Below, piece after piece: positions 45,398 to 54,117 of a DNA stretch of 64,000 nucleotides. Source of the DNA: UTCHB3 sp008363265 (GTDB lineage: Bacteria > Bacteroidota > Ignavibacteria > Ignavibacteriales > Ignavibacteriaceae); assembly GCA_045863055.1 (NCBI GenBank), contig BTUW01000004.1:1-64000 (forward strand), written 5' to 3'. Numbering within the stretch: the stretch's first letter is position 1; each line of letters begins with the position of its first letter. Made by a program: the position numbers and the translations under genes. The notes under the pieces are model-generated. The model was given only the letters and a program-made list of their open reading frames with translations. It made no database searches and was not told the origin of the DNA.

Positions 45398-46318
45398 GTG
45401 AGATCAAAACACTTCTTACTGTTTTTCCTTCTTGTTTCAGGCATGGTACTGGCGCAGGACGGAGAAACGGTTGCGCGACTTGAAGGCAAGCTGCTGTTCA
45501 ACCCGCGGGTATCACCCGATGGAAAAACGGTCGCCTTCACACAGGAGGGCTATAACGGCATCTACCTGATGAACGAAAACAACGGACTGACACAACTTAC
45601 AGATGAACCCGCCTCAGGATTCGGCTACAGCTGGCTTCCCGACAATTCCGGAATTGTAGCCCGGGCTGCAAAGTTTTCGGGACCCATACGGGAAAACCAG
45701 GTGGTGATCTACACCATCGCTGATAAAGGGCGGACTTCCATCTCATCCCTCTCGTCAAAAAGCACAATTCTTCCGGGTGTATCAACCGGTGGAGATGCGT
45801 ATCTTTTGGAGGGGAACACGCTTTTAGCATTCAACCCTGCATCGAAAACAACCTCAACCGTCACTCCCCGCGGAACTTCAGCTTTCATCGAGAGTGACAA
45901 GATAGCAGTAGTTACCGCATCCGGGAAAAAGGTGATCGAACCATTTAAAGGTCAGAGGTGTATAAACGCGGCACTTTCACCAGATGGTGGCAAGGTTGCT
46001 TTTGAGATAATGGGCGGAAACCTCTTTGTGATCAACACCGATGGAACGGGACTGGTTGACCTCGGTAAAGGCTACCGTGCTTCATGGGCTCCCGATTCAA
46101 AAACAATCACTTATATGATCACCGGGGATGACGGACACAAGATAACCGCCTCGGATATCTGGTTGATAAACCCTGATGGAACAGGTAAAAAGAGGGTCAC
46201 CGGCAATTCCGGCAATATAGAGCTCGATCCATCTTTCAGCAGCGACGGAAAGTACATCTACTTCGCTGATATGAACGATGCTTCGATAAGGAAAGTGAAT
46301 GTGGAGGGCTTAAGATGA
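45398..46318 (+). CDS. Secreted beta-propeller (TolB/PD40-like) protein
   Basis: About 306 residues from GTG 45398, chosen because a signal peptide follows at once (RSKHFLLFFLLVSGMVLAQ) and AAGGAA lies 8 bases before. Repeats of PD40/WD40-like blades: FNPRVSPDGKTVAFTQ, SWLPDNSGIVARA, AALSPDGGKVAFEI, ASWAPDSKTITYM and PSFSSDGKYIYFAD. Such proteins scaffold envelope complexes or bind ligands. The stop overlaps the amidase start by four bases, so they are likely co-translated. An in-frame ATG at 45290 would give a poor N-terminus and lies within the hairpin. Confidence 0.8.
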   Translation: MRSKHFLLFFLLVSGMVLAQDGETVARLEGKLLFNPRVSPDGKTVAFTQEGYNGIYLMNENNGLTQLTDEPASGFGYSWLPDNSGIVARAAKFSGPIRENQVVIYTIADKGRTSISSLSSKSTILPGVSTGGDAYLLEGNTLLAFNPASKTTSTVTPRGTSAFIESDKIAVVTASGKKVIEPFKGQRCINAALSPDGGKVAFEIMGGNLFVINTDGTGLVDLGKGYRASWAPDSKTITYMITGDDGHKITASDIWLINPDGTGKKRVTGNSGNIELDPSFSSDGKYIYFADMNDASIRKVNVEGLR

Positions 46319-48783
46319 AAAAGTTTATTACGCTTCTCGCATTGGTTCTGACCGTGCAGATACACTCCCAGATCACAGGACTTTCGGGATGGAACATTGT
46401 GCTCGATCCCGGACACAGCGGCCAGGAGAATATGGGTATTCACAACTATTCCGAGGCAATGAAAAACCTCTATGTCGCGAGACACCTCAGGGCTTTCCTC
46501 CTCGATTCTACAGATATAGACACGGTTTACATGACGCGTACAGACAGTATTCAGGTCGTGGGTCTTTCCCAGCGGTCAGATTACGCCAATTCGATCGGCG
46601 CAGCATGGTTTCATTCGATCCACAGCGATGCCGGTTCGGCCACCTCAAACACAACCCTGATGCTTTGGGGCCAATACGCCAACGGACAGGAGAAAGTACC
46701 GAACGGCGGCAAGGCGATGAGCGATATCATGATCGGCAATCTGACCAAGGGTATGAGGACCAACACCGTTTACGGATCGATCGGTGACTGTTCATTCTAC
46801 GGCTGCACAAGCGGTGGGCCTTACCTTTCTGTGAACAGGCTCACCAACATGCCATCAGAACTGAGCGAGGCGGGTTTCCACACCAACCCCCGCCAAAACC
46901 AACTCAATATGAACTATGAATGGAAACGCCTCGAGGCAAAAACCTTCTGGTGGTCGATAATCAAGTTCAAAGGCGCGCAGAGGCCTTATCCCGGAATTGT
47001 CGCCGGAATTATCACCGACTCTGAAAGCGGCCAGCCGATCAATGGTGCCGTAATTACCGTTAACGGAAGAACTTACACCACCGATACTTATCAGTCGCTC
47101 TTCTACAAATATTCCAACGACTCAACCCTCCTCCGGAATGGCTTCTATTATTTTGAGAAGGTACCGGGCGGCAATCAGTCGATCTCTGTATCGGCACCCG
47201 GATACGACACCTACAATTCAACCGTGGCGATGTCGGATACCTTCTTCACATTCAGGGATGTGGCTCTCGTTAACGCGATGCCGCCTTATGTTTCGGGCAT
47301 CATCCCTGCTGAAGGTGATTCGCTTTATCCCGGCGTTAACAGTCTTCAGATCACATTCAGCCGACCGATGGATACCGCTTCGGTGAACGCGGCTTATTCC
47401 TTCTCACCGGCGGTTGTTTCAGCGGCAAGGGTTTGGAACGCGAATGAGAGGACTCTAACCATCAACACATCCGCGTTCCAGTTCGGAACGCAGTACACAC
47501 TGACGATTCAGCCGACGGCGAAGGACAAGTACAACCATCCCCTTGATGGTGACGGCAACGGTACGGGCGGTGACGCGTTCGTGCACAACTTCAGTACCAG
47601 AGTACCTGACGCGATCGCTCCGAAGGTTGTATTTAGTTATCCTGCTGACATGGCAAATGTAATGGAAAAGCGACCTGTTATCAATCTGACATTCAGTGAA
47701 CCGATCAAAACCTCCTCGCTCAGCGGCAAGATATCGTATATCAACACTTCGACGAATGCCAACATCCAGACCTTCACCAGATACTATCCCGGAACCGATA
47801 TTTCGGCTGTGAATATCTTCACCCGTGAAGATCTTGAGTATGACAAGAGTTACAAAGTCAGGATCGAACCGGGAATAGAGGATATGAGCGGAAATCTCTC
47901 AACCACTCCTTTCGAGTTCGTATTTAGACGCGATTGGGTTGCTCAGGTTACTACCACTCCCGTCGATCTTTTCGAAAGCGGTATCTCCAACTGGTGGGTG
48001 CCTCAGCAGTCGGGTTCGACCACGGGCATTCTGACCGATACAACCAACATCTACACCGATGGAGTTTTCATCAACCACGGTTCGGGCAGCGCGAAATCGA
48101 TGAAAATGACCTACGGATGGGACCCCCTCGCCAATCAGTGGCTGATACGCGAATACTTCGGAGCAACTTCGCCGACAATCTCCGGTACACTGTTCAGTTT
48201 CATCGAAGCGATGGTTTTCGGCGACGGAAGCGGCAACAAGTTCCGATTCTGCCTCAATGACGGCGGCACGGGCGGCCATGAAGTAAATCTGTGGAAAACT
48301 ATAGACTGGTACGGATGGAAAATGGTCAGGTGGGACCTTCAAAACGATACCGTCGGCTCATGGATCGGTAACGGTACACTGGAGCCTCCTTTCGGATTCG
48401 ACAGTTTCCAACTTACCTGGACACCCGGCAAAAAGAATATCGGAACACTCTATTTCGACGACCTGCAGTTCGCGTCCCATGTTATGGTGGGTGTGGAAGA
48501 AGAACTTTCGGGCACTCCGGCTTCGTATTCTTTATCCCAAAACTTCCCCAACCCCTTCAATCCCGTAACCGTTATCCGGTACGCGTTACCTGTTGCGGGT
48601 GACGTAGAGGTTAGCGTTTACAACACACTGGGCCAGAAGGTCAGAAGCCTTGTTGAAGGTTACAAGGAAGCGGGCAATTATCAGGTGTCTTTCGACGCGG
48701 CTGACCTGCCGAGCGGAATGTACCTCTATGAACTCCGTTCGGGCGGTTTCTCTTCTGTGAAGAAGATGATATTGATGAAGTAA
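46315..48783 (+). CDS. Secreted N-acetylmuramoyl-L-alanine amidase with T9SS sorting domain
   Basis: 822 residues. Signal peptide about 1-19. Amidase_3 domain about 24-215: zinc ligands H34 (LDPGHSG), E47 (NYSEAMKN) and H103 (SIHSDAG), and catalytic E185 (ELSEAGF). A carboxypeptidase-regulatory-like module (about 225-310), two Ig-like Big_5 modules (about 320-540) and a beta-sandwich region (about 545-725) follow. The end is a type IX sorting domain (NFPNPFNPVTVIRY, VYNTLGQKV, GMYLYELRS, KKMILMK). It should cleave peptidoglycan stem peptides outside the cell or at the surface. Confidence 0.9.
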   Translation: MKKFITLLALVLTVQIHSQITGLSGWNIVLDPGHSGQENMGIHNYSEAMKNLYVARHLRAFLLDSTDIDTVYMTRTDSIQVVGLSQRSDYANSIGAAWFHSIHSDAGSATSNTTLMLWGQYANGQEKVPNGGKAMSDIMIGNLTKGMRTNTVYGSIGDCSFYGCTSGGPYLSVNRLTNMPSELSEAGFHTNPRQNQLNMNYEWKRLEAKTFWWSIIKFKGAQRPYPGIVAGIITDSESGQPINGAVITVNGRTYTTDTYQSLFYKYSNDSTLLRNGFYYFEKVPGGNQSISVSAPGYDTYNSTVAMSDTFFTFRDVALVNAMPPYVSGIIPAEGDSLYPGVNSLQITFSRPMDTASVNAAYSFSPAVVSAARVWNANERTLTINTSAFQFGTQYTLTIQPTAKDKYNHPLDGDGNGTGGDAFVHNFSTRVPDAIAPKVVFSYPADMANVMEKRPVINLTFSEPIKTSSLSGKISYINTSTNANIQTFTRYYPGTDISAVNIFTREDLEYDKSYKVRIEPGIEDMSGNLSTTPFEFVFRRDWVAQVTTTPVDLFESGISNWWVPQQSGSTTGILTDTTNIYTDGVFINHGSGSAKSMKMTYGWDPLANQWLIREYFGATSPTISGTLFSFIEAMVFGDGSGNKFRFCLNDGGTGGHEVNLWKTIDWYGWKMVRWDLQNDTVGSWIGNGTLEPPFGFDSFQLTWTPGKKNIGTLYFDDLQFASHVMVGVEEELSGTPASYSLSQNFPNPFNPVTVIRYALPVAGDVEVSVYNTLGQKVRSLVEGYKEAGNYQVSFDAADLPSGMYLYELRSGGFSSVKKMILMK

Positions 48784-48806
48784 CCCTTCCGGAAATATTT
48801 AAAGCA

Positions 48807-48840
48807 AAAAGAGCGCGGCCATCATCAACCGCGCTCTTTT
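48807..48840. terminator. Bidirectional terminator between amidase and hsp20 genes
   Basis: AAAAGAGCGCGG (48807-48818) and CCGCGCTCTTTT (48829-48840) are perfect 12-base inverted arms, with A-rich and T-rich ends serving both strands. It sits between convergent genes. Confidence 0.92.
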
Positions 48841-48862
48841 TGTTTTATTTTTTGAGAGGTGA

Positions 48863-49273
48863 CTATTTTATTTCGATCGTTTTTGGTTTGATCCGCTCGT
48901 GTTTCGCGAGTCTGAGGATCAACTGACCGTCTTCGAATGAGGCGTCGACATTCTCGGTGTCGATCGAATCGGCTACCTTGAACTTGCGGTAGAAGTTGCC
49001 GGTGTTGATCTCCTTCAGGAGGATCTTCCTGTTCTCGAACTTTGCCCTCTCGATCCTTCCCATGATCACGAGGTTACCGTTCTCGAGTTTTATCCTTACA
49101 TCATCCTTCTTTACTCCCGGCATTGAGGCGACCACGAAGAAGGCTTCATCATCTTCGAGGAGGTTAACCTCGGGGAGTATCCAGTTCTCTTTGTCGAATG
49201 CCTCTTTCCAGGTGTCCTCGGTAACTTTTACCATTGACTCATCATTAACTGTTTTATTCAATTCCTTTGACAT
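48863..49273 (-). CDS. Small heat shock protein (Hsp20 family)
   Basis: 136 residues. Alpha-crystallin domain about 35-130: DDEAFFVVASMPGVKKDDVRI, NGNLVIMGRIERA and FEDGQLILRLAK; the C-terminal tail has TIEIK, an IxI-like anchor. ATP-independent holdase that binds unfolding proteins. It lies 19 bases after a second hsp20 and probably shares its sigma-54-type promoter. The two proteins are only moderately alike, so they may form mixed oligomers. Confidence 0.93.
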   Translation of the reverse strand: MSKELNKTVNDESMVKVTEDTWKEAFDKENWILPEVNLLEDDEAFFVVASMPGVKKDDVRIKLENGNLVIMGRIERAKFENRKILLKEINTGNFYRKFKVADSIDTENVDASFEDGQLILRLAKHERIKPKTIEIK

Positions 49274-49292
49274 GGTTTTGCTCCTTTCGCGT

Positions 49293-49724
49293 TTATTTTA
49301 TTTCAATGCTTTTGTTTGTTTCGGGTTCTTTCTCGGCTTTCTTCAGTGAGACGGTAAGAATTCCGTCGGCGAATGAAGCCTCGATGCTGTTTCTGTCAAC
49401 TTCGAACGGCATCTTGAAACTGCGCTTGAACGAACCGGATATCCTCTCGCTTATGAAGTAACGGGTGTTCTCATCGGTTGCCAGCTTCTTTTCTCCCTCA
49501 ACGGTGATCGTGTTCTCAACAACGGTCAGTTTGATATCCTCTTTTTTAAGACCGGGGAGCTCGAGGTGGATGCCTACCACGCCATCCCTCTCGGTTATAT
49601 CAGCTCTTGGGCTGAAAACTGCCGGCTTCGAAAAAGCAGAGTTGATCTCTCTTTCGAGTGAATCAGCAATCGCGTTGCTCATTCTTAACATCTCTTTCAT
49701 TGGATTATAGACCAGTGTTCTCAT
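49293..49724 (-). CDS. Small heat shock protein (Hsp20 family)
   Basis: 143 residues. The alpha-crystallin domain (about 38-135) has DITERDGVVGIHLELPGLKKEDI, ENTITVEGEKK and ASFADGILTVSLKKA; tail SIEIK. First gene of the two-gene hsp20 operon. AGGAG precedes the ATG at good spacing, and the sigma-54-like element lies about 60 bases upstream. Holdase chaperone. Confidence 0.94.
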   Translation of the reverse strand: MRTLVYNPMKEMLRMSNAIADSLEREINSAFSKPAVFSPRADITERDGVVGIHLELPGLKKEDIKLTVVENTITVEGEKKLATDENTRYFISERISGSFKRSFKMPFEVDRNSIEASFADGILTVSLKKAEKEPETNKSIEIK

Positions 49725-49782
49725 TGTTTTATCTCCTGTGGTTAATTTCTTAATTGGTTGTTGAACTCTTTGGCATATATAC

Positions 49783-49799
49783 TACAAAGAGCGTGCCAA
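49783..49799 (-). promoter_or_regulatory. Sigma-54 (RpoN) type promoter of the hsp20 operon
   Basis: On the minus strand, TTGGCACGCTCTTTGTA matches the -24/-12 consensus YTGGCACG-N4-TTGCW closely, with GG and the -12 dinucleotide 12 bases apart as required; only the -12 C is T. It predicts a start near 49772 and a 5' leader of about 48 bases. Confidence 0.7.
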
Positions 49800-49852
49800 A
49801 CAGAAAACTTGCCGAAAAACAGGTTTTTATGTTGAAGTGCTGCCAGAACATC

Positions 49853-49928
49853 GTCAATATGGCAGATAAAATGTCAAATAATTTCTGCAATTCTGACATA
49901 CGCTGTCATTATGGCAGATAAGATGACA
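49853..49928. promoter_or_regulatory. Two repeated sites upstream of the sigma-54 promoter
   Basis: Two copies of atggcagataa, at 49859-49869 and 49911-49921, lie exactly 52 bases (five helical turns) apart. Each is flanked by GTCA/TGTC-type half-sites; the distal one forms TGTCAT-N13-ATGACA (49904-49928). Measured from the predicted start they lie near -93 and -144, where sigma-54 activators usually bind. Confidence 0.6.
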
Positions 49929-49953
49929 ATTTCTTCTTTTGTGATCTGAGGAT

Positions 49954-52197
49954 TTGATAATTCGGGTCAATTTGCGCAATTTGGTATCCACAGTCTTATT
50001 TTTTTTTGAAAGTGACTATTTGCTGTTCAGAAGCCGTTACTCGATAAAGACCCTCCTGATAACCGGAATGGTGCTGATCATCATGCAGGCCGGAGCGCAT
50101 TTCCTGTTCGAACTGTCCGGGAACTCGCTCGACAACAAGGCCGGTGATCTGATCTACCGCTACGCGAACGAAAACGGCGCGACCCCCCAACCTTCGCCCA
50201 GGGTGGTGTTTCTGAACATAAACGACCTCACATACGAGTACCTCAGATCAAACCAGCTTGACCGGAAATTCCTCGCGACAGCGATGAACGAGCTCTCATC
50301 GTTCTCACCTGACGCTGTAATGTTTGATATCATCTTTGCACGTCCTTCAGACGCAGTTTCCGATTCCATTTTTGCCGCCGCGCTTTCTGACGCGGGAAAT
50401 ATCTGCCTGCCTGCCGGGTTTTCGGCGACACTTGAGAAGCATGGCGGTATTGAGAAGGAAGGGGTTTACTACAGGAGACTGATGGATGAGTTCAGGATAT
50501 TCCCGAAAGAGGTGGGGACCGGGAATCCCTTCCACGCCGGCAGGGGAATGGTTCAGGATGATCAGTTCTCGGCGGCAGCCGCCACTTCGGGACACATAAC
50601 AGCTCTTTCCGAGTCGGACGGCGTCTACAGATTCTACCCCCTGGTACTGAAACTCGACAGCGGTTACATACCGACATCAACCGTTGCGATGTTCTGCCGG
50701 ATGTACGATGTTGAACCTGACAGTATCGTGATAAAGTGGGGTGAAAGCCTGACGATCCCAGCCCTGAAAGAGAGCAAACTTGAGAAAGATGTGGTGATCC
50801 CGATCGATGAACACGGACAAACTTACATCCCGTACCCTGTGAAGTGGCAGGAAGACAAGAGAAAAATGGAGATCAGAAATTTCATCACAAGGTCGTCTGA
50901 TCCCGAACTGACCGATGAACTGACTTCGTTTTATGAGGGAAATGTTGTATTTGTGGGCGATGTTTCAACGGGTATTTCGGACTCCGGACCCACAACGCTA
51001 GACAACGCGGCACCGCTCGTTGTGATCCACGCGGCGCTTATGAACGCGCTGCTTACCGGTTCCTTTTTTAAGACATTTAAAGATTCATGGTTCCTCTTTG
51101 TGGTGGTTGTGGCAACCGCGCTCCTGGGTCTGCTTTCCCTCTTCAAGAACGGACTTTATTTCCACACGCTGTTCGGAATCCTGATCCTGGTATCGTTTCC
51201 ATTCTCCTATTTTCTCGTGACTGAACGGGTGATATTCCCGATGATCACTTTTCAGGCGAACATTCTTGTAGCGTATCTCGCGCTTCTCGTCACGGTTCAA
51301 TACACGGCGGCGAAGGAGCAGTCGTTCATCAAGTCGGCATTCTCAAGATACCTTTCACCAACTGTTGTGGACAGGCTGATCGATAACCCCGAGAGCCTCA
51401 AACTCGGCGGCGAGGAGAGGGAACTTACGGTTCTGTTCTCCGACATCGCGGGTTTCACAACCATTTCGGAAACCATAAAACCTGCCGAACTCGTGAAGAT
51501 GCTAAATGAATACTTCACCGAGATGACCCGGATTGTAACGAATAACGGTGGAATAATCGACAAATTCATCGGTGACGCAATAATGGCCGAATTTGGCGCA
51601 CCGCTTCACTTCGACGGGCATGCTGTTTCGGCGGTGAAAGCCGCGCTTGAGATGCAGAGGAAGTGCGATGAGCTCAATCTGCGGAGGACCAATCCCGCGC
51701 AACCTGAGATCCGGATGAGAGTCGGCATCAATACAGGAGGAGTGATCCTCGGAAACATGGGTTCGCAGCAGGTGTTCGATTACACCGTTGTGGGTGATAC
51801 GGTAAATCTTGCATCAAGACTCGAAGGGGCCGGTAAGCTGTACGGAGTAAATATCATGATCTCCGAACCGGTCCACGATCAGATCAAGGCTACCGGTATC
51901 CACACGCGTGTTCTGGATATTATCAAGGTAAAGGGAAAAAACAAGTCTGTAAAAGTTTTCGAAGTTATCTCAGATGAAAATTTCAGGGCTTTCGGGGATT
52001 ACTTCAACACCTTTGATGAGGCCCTGCAACTCTACTTTGTAAAAAGTTTTGAAAAGAGTGAGGCGCTCTTCACGAAGTGCCTCGAACTGAAGCCGGGTGA
52101 TCCCGCTTCTGCCGAATTCCTCCGCCGCATCTCATACTTGAAAGTTGACCCACCGTCTGCTGACTGGGACGGTTCATTCACAATGAAGGAAAAATAA
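49954..52197 (+). CDS. CHASE2-domain adenylate/guanylate cyclase
   Basis: 747 residues. A membrane helix about 33-55, an extracytoplasmic CHASE2 sensor about 60-370 (VVFLNINDLTYEYL, DAVMFDIIFARPS), three further helices about 375-450, then a class III cyclase domain about 480-660 with metal-binding D497 (VLFSDIAGF) and D541 (IGDAIMAEFG) and the DTVNLASRLE motif. It should make cAMP (or cGMP) in response to an outside signal. Start is uncertain: TTG 49954, with another in-frame TTG at 49972; no ATG fits. It diverges from the hsp20 operon. Confidence 0.9.
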   Translation: MIIRVNLRNLVSTVLFFFESDYLLFRSRYSIKTLLITGMVLIIMQAGAHFLFELSGNSLDNKAGDLIYRYANENGATPQPSPRVVFLNINDLTYEYLRSNQLDRKFLATAMNELSSFSPDAVMFDIIFARPSDAVSDSIFAAALSDAGNICLPAGFSATLEKHGGIEKEGVYYRRLMDEFRIFPKEVGTGNPFHAGRGMVQDDQFSAAAATSGHITALSESDGVYRFYPLVLKLDSGYIPTSTVAMFCRMYDVEPDSIVIKWGESLTIPALKESKLEKDVVIPIDEHGQTYIPYPVKWQEDKRKMEIRNFITRSSDPELTDELTSFYEGNVVFVGDVSTGISDSGPTTLDNAAPLVVIHAALMNALLTGSFFKTFKDSWFLFVVVVATALLGLLSLFKNGLYFHTLFGILILVSFPFSYFLVTERVIFPMITFQANILVAYLALLVTVQYTAAKEQSFIKSAFSRYLSPTVVDRLIDNPESLKLGGEERELTVLFSDIAGFTTISETIKPAELVKMLNEYFTEMTRIVTNNGGIIDKFIGDAIMAEFGAPLHFDGHAVSAVKAALEMQRKCDELNLRRTNPAQPEIRMRVGINTGGVILGNMGSQQVFDYTVVGDTVNLASRLEGAGKLYGVNIMISEPVHDQIKATGIHTRVLDIIKVKGKNKSVKVFEVISDENFRAFGDYFNTFDEALQLYFVKSFEKSEALFTKCLELKPGDPASAEFLRRISYLKVDPPSADWDGSFTMKEK

Positions 52198-52272
52198 GGG
52201 ATTCCCTTTCTCCTCTCCGATAGTTAGATTTCCTTTCTGTAATTTTAAAAATTCTTAAACTAACCGGTGCCA

Positions 52273-54117
52273 ATGAAGCGTACAACACTTCTCCTCTTGA
52301 TTCTATTTACATTCACCCTTTACTCCCAGAGTTACAGGGAGCTTAACAACAGAGTGCAAAACTACTTTTCCCAGGGTCAGTTCGGTATAGCGATGGTCTT
52401 CGCCGAGCAGGCCGCGGAGCAGGCGAAAAAGGAGTTTGGTGAAAGCGACACCAACTATGCAAAGGCTCTCAACAATCTCGCGATGATCTATCAGAGACGG
52501 CTACGATTCCTCGACGCTGAGAGGACCTTCCTGAAAACCCTTAAGATCAAGGAGAAGGCCTCCGGTGCCATGAACTACTCCTTCACTACAACCCTGGTTA
52601 ACCTGGGTGATCTTCACAAGTCGAGAAAGAATTACGTAAAAGCCCTCGAGTATTATATGCTTGCTGAGAATATCGACAAGCAGATCATGGGGACGGAGAA
52701 TGAAGTGTACGCCGCAGATCTGGCCAACATCGGCAGAATGAGTTTCTACATCGACGATATCCCGAACGCGATCAATTACATCGCCAACTCGATCAAGATC
52801 AGGGAGAAGGTACGGGGGAAGGATGATGCCATCTATGCCATTAATCAGATCAGTCTCGCTGATGTATTCGCGAAAACAGGTGACTTCAAACGGGCTGACT
52901 CACTTTACAAGTCGGGTCTCAAGATACTCACTTACAAGGTCGGCACCCCTCATCCTGCTTTTCTCGGTGGACTAAGGCAGCTCGCAATGCTTTACAAGGA
53001 TGCGGGCAACCTTACGATCGCCGATTCCCTCATTTTCAACGGACTCAGCATAGCGGAGCCGCGCTACACTAAAAAAAGCCAGGTCTTCCTCGATTTTCTA
53101 AGTGACTATGCCACAATAAAAATGATGCAGGGCGATCTCGTAAAGGCAGAGGAGTACGGAATCGAAGTGTATCAGGGGTTAAAGGAGTTATACGACGGAA
53201 TTAATCCGGCTCTCAACAGGGCGACACTTCACCTCGCAAAAGTTTTCTTCAGACAGGGGAGAATGGATGAGGCAGGTGTAATGCTTGCAGAGTTTTTCGG
53301 ACGGTGCCTCGATATCCGGCAGTTCCTCTATCCGGGACTTCCTGTCCCCGATATTCAGGAGGTCGAAAAAGAGGCCCAGGAAGCATTCGGACTCTACAAC
53401 TCGATATACATGACCCGGATGGGATCAAATGACGAAGTAAGGCATCTGGCATTCAATAATTATCTGATCCTCTCATCACTTCATCCCGGCAAGTTCTGGT
53501 TCGCGAAAACAAAACTGGACGGCGCGTACCTTACGGAAGGTGAGAGTGATTATGTTTTCTGGCTCAGACATGCCGAGTATTATGCAGGTTTAAGACTTCT
53601 TTCAAAGAAGGATCTGGTAGCCTGGAACGAGAGTCTGGATACCATTTATAACGCGGTGAGTTCAACCGCTCCTCTGTTGGCAAAGGACACTCTTTTTTCT
53701 TCCACGTATTACAAACTTAATTTCGAGTGGGAGGAATACCGGAAATCACTTACGGCTGATGAAGCAACTGTTGTAATTCTGCGAGGTGAGGTGAATACCG
53801 GCGAGTATCCGGGAGAGATAGCTTACGCGGCACTTGTTCTTAAAGGGGGTGAAAATGATGATCCTGAACTGATCATGCTAAAGAACGGAAATGATCTCGA
53901 GGAGAAGGTTTTCAAGGAATACATGAAATCGGATAAAACCACCAGGGGCAGTAAATATTTCGAGAGCCTGTTCGGCGAGATCGATGCAGCTGTCGCGGGC
54001 AAAAAGAAACTCCACTTCAAAAGATCCGGAATTTACAAGGATTTTGAACTGGAGCTTCTTTTCGACCCCGCGAAGGGGAAAACCTTAGGGCAGCTGTATC
54101 AGATATTTTCCGAGTAG
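52273..54117 (+). CDS. Exported TPR protein with a truncated CHAT-like domain
   Basis: About 614 residues. Signal peptide MKRTTLLLLILFTFTLYSQS; ATG 52273 preferred over GTG 52267. Six or more TPR repeats about 20-330 (ALNNLAMIYQRRLRFLDAERT, TLVNLGDLHKSRKNYVKALEYY). The last 100 residues resemble the first third of a CHAT peptidase domain (AYAALVLKGGENDDPELIML, KYFESLFGEIDAAVAGKKKL, GIYKDFELELLFDPAKGKTL), but the protein stops before the catalytic His and Cys. It is therefore probably an inactive, binding-only relative. The end overlaps the convergent cas6-like gene by 19 bases. Confidence 0.75.
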   Translation: MKRTTLLLLILFTFTLYSQSYRELNNRVQNYFSQGQFGIAMVFAEQAAEQAKKEFGESDTNYAKALNNLAMIYQRRLRFLDAERTFLKTLKIKEKASGAMNYSFTTTLVNLGDLHKSRKNYVKALEYYMLAENIDKQIMGTENEVYAADLANIGRMSFYIDDIPNAINYIANSIKIREKVRGKDDAIYAINQISLADVFAKTGDFKRADSLYKSGLKILTYKVGTPHPAFLGGLRQLAMLYKDAGNLTIADSLIFNGLSIAEPRYTKKSQVFLDFLSDYATIKMMQGDLVKAEEYGIEVYQGLKELYDGINPALNRATLHLAKVFFRQGRMDEAGVMLAEFFGRCLDIRQFLYPGLPVPDIQEVEKEAQEAFGLYNSIYMTRMGSNDEVRHLAFNNYLILSSLHPGKFWFAKTKLDGAYLTEGESDYVFWLRHAEYYAGLRLLSKKDLVAWNESLDTIYNAVSSTAPLLAKDTLFSSTYYKLNFEWEEYRKSLTADEATVVILRGEVNTGEYPGEIAYAALVLKGGENDDPELIMLKNGNDLEEKVFKEYMKSDKTTRGSKYFESLFGEIDAAVAGKKKLHFKRSGIYKDFELELLFDPAKGKTLGQLYQIFSE

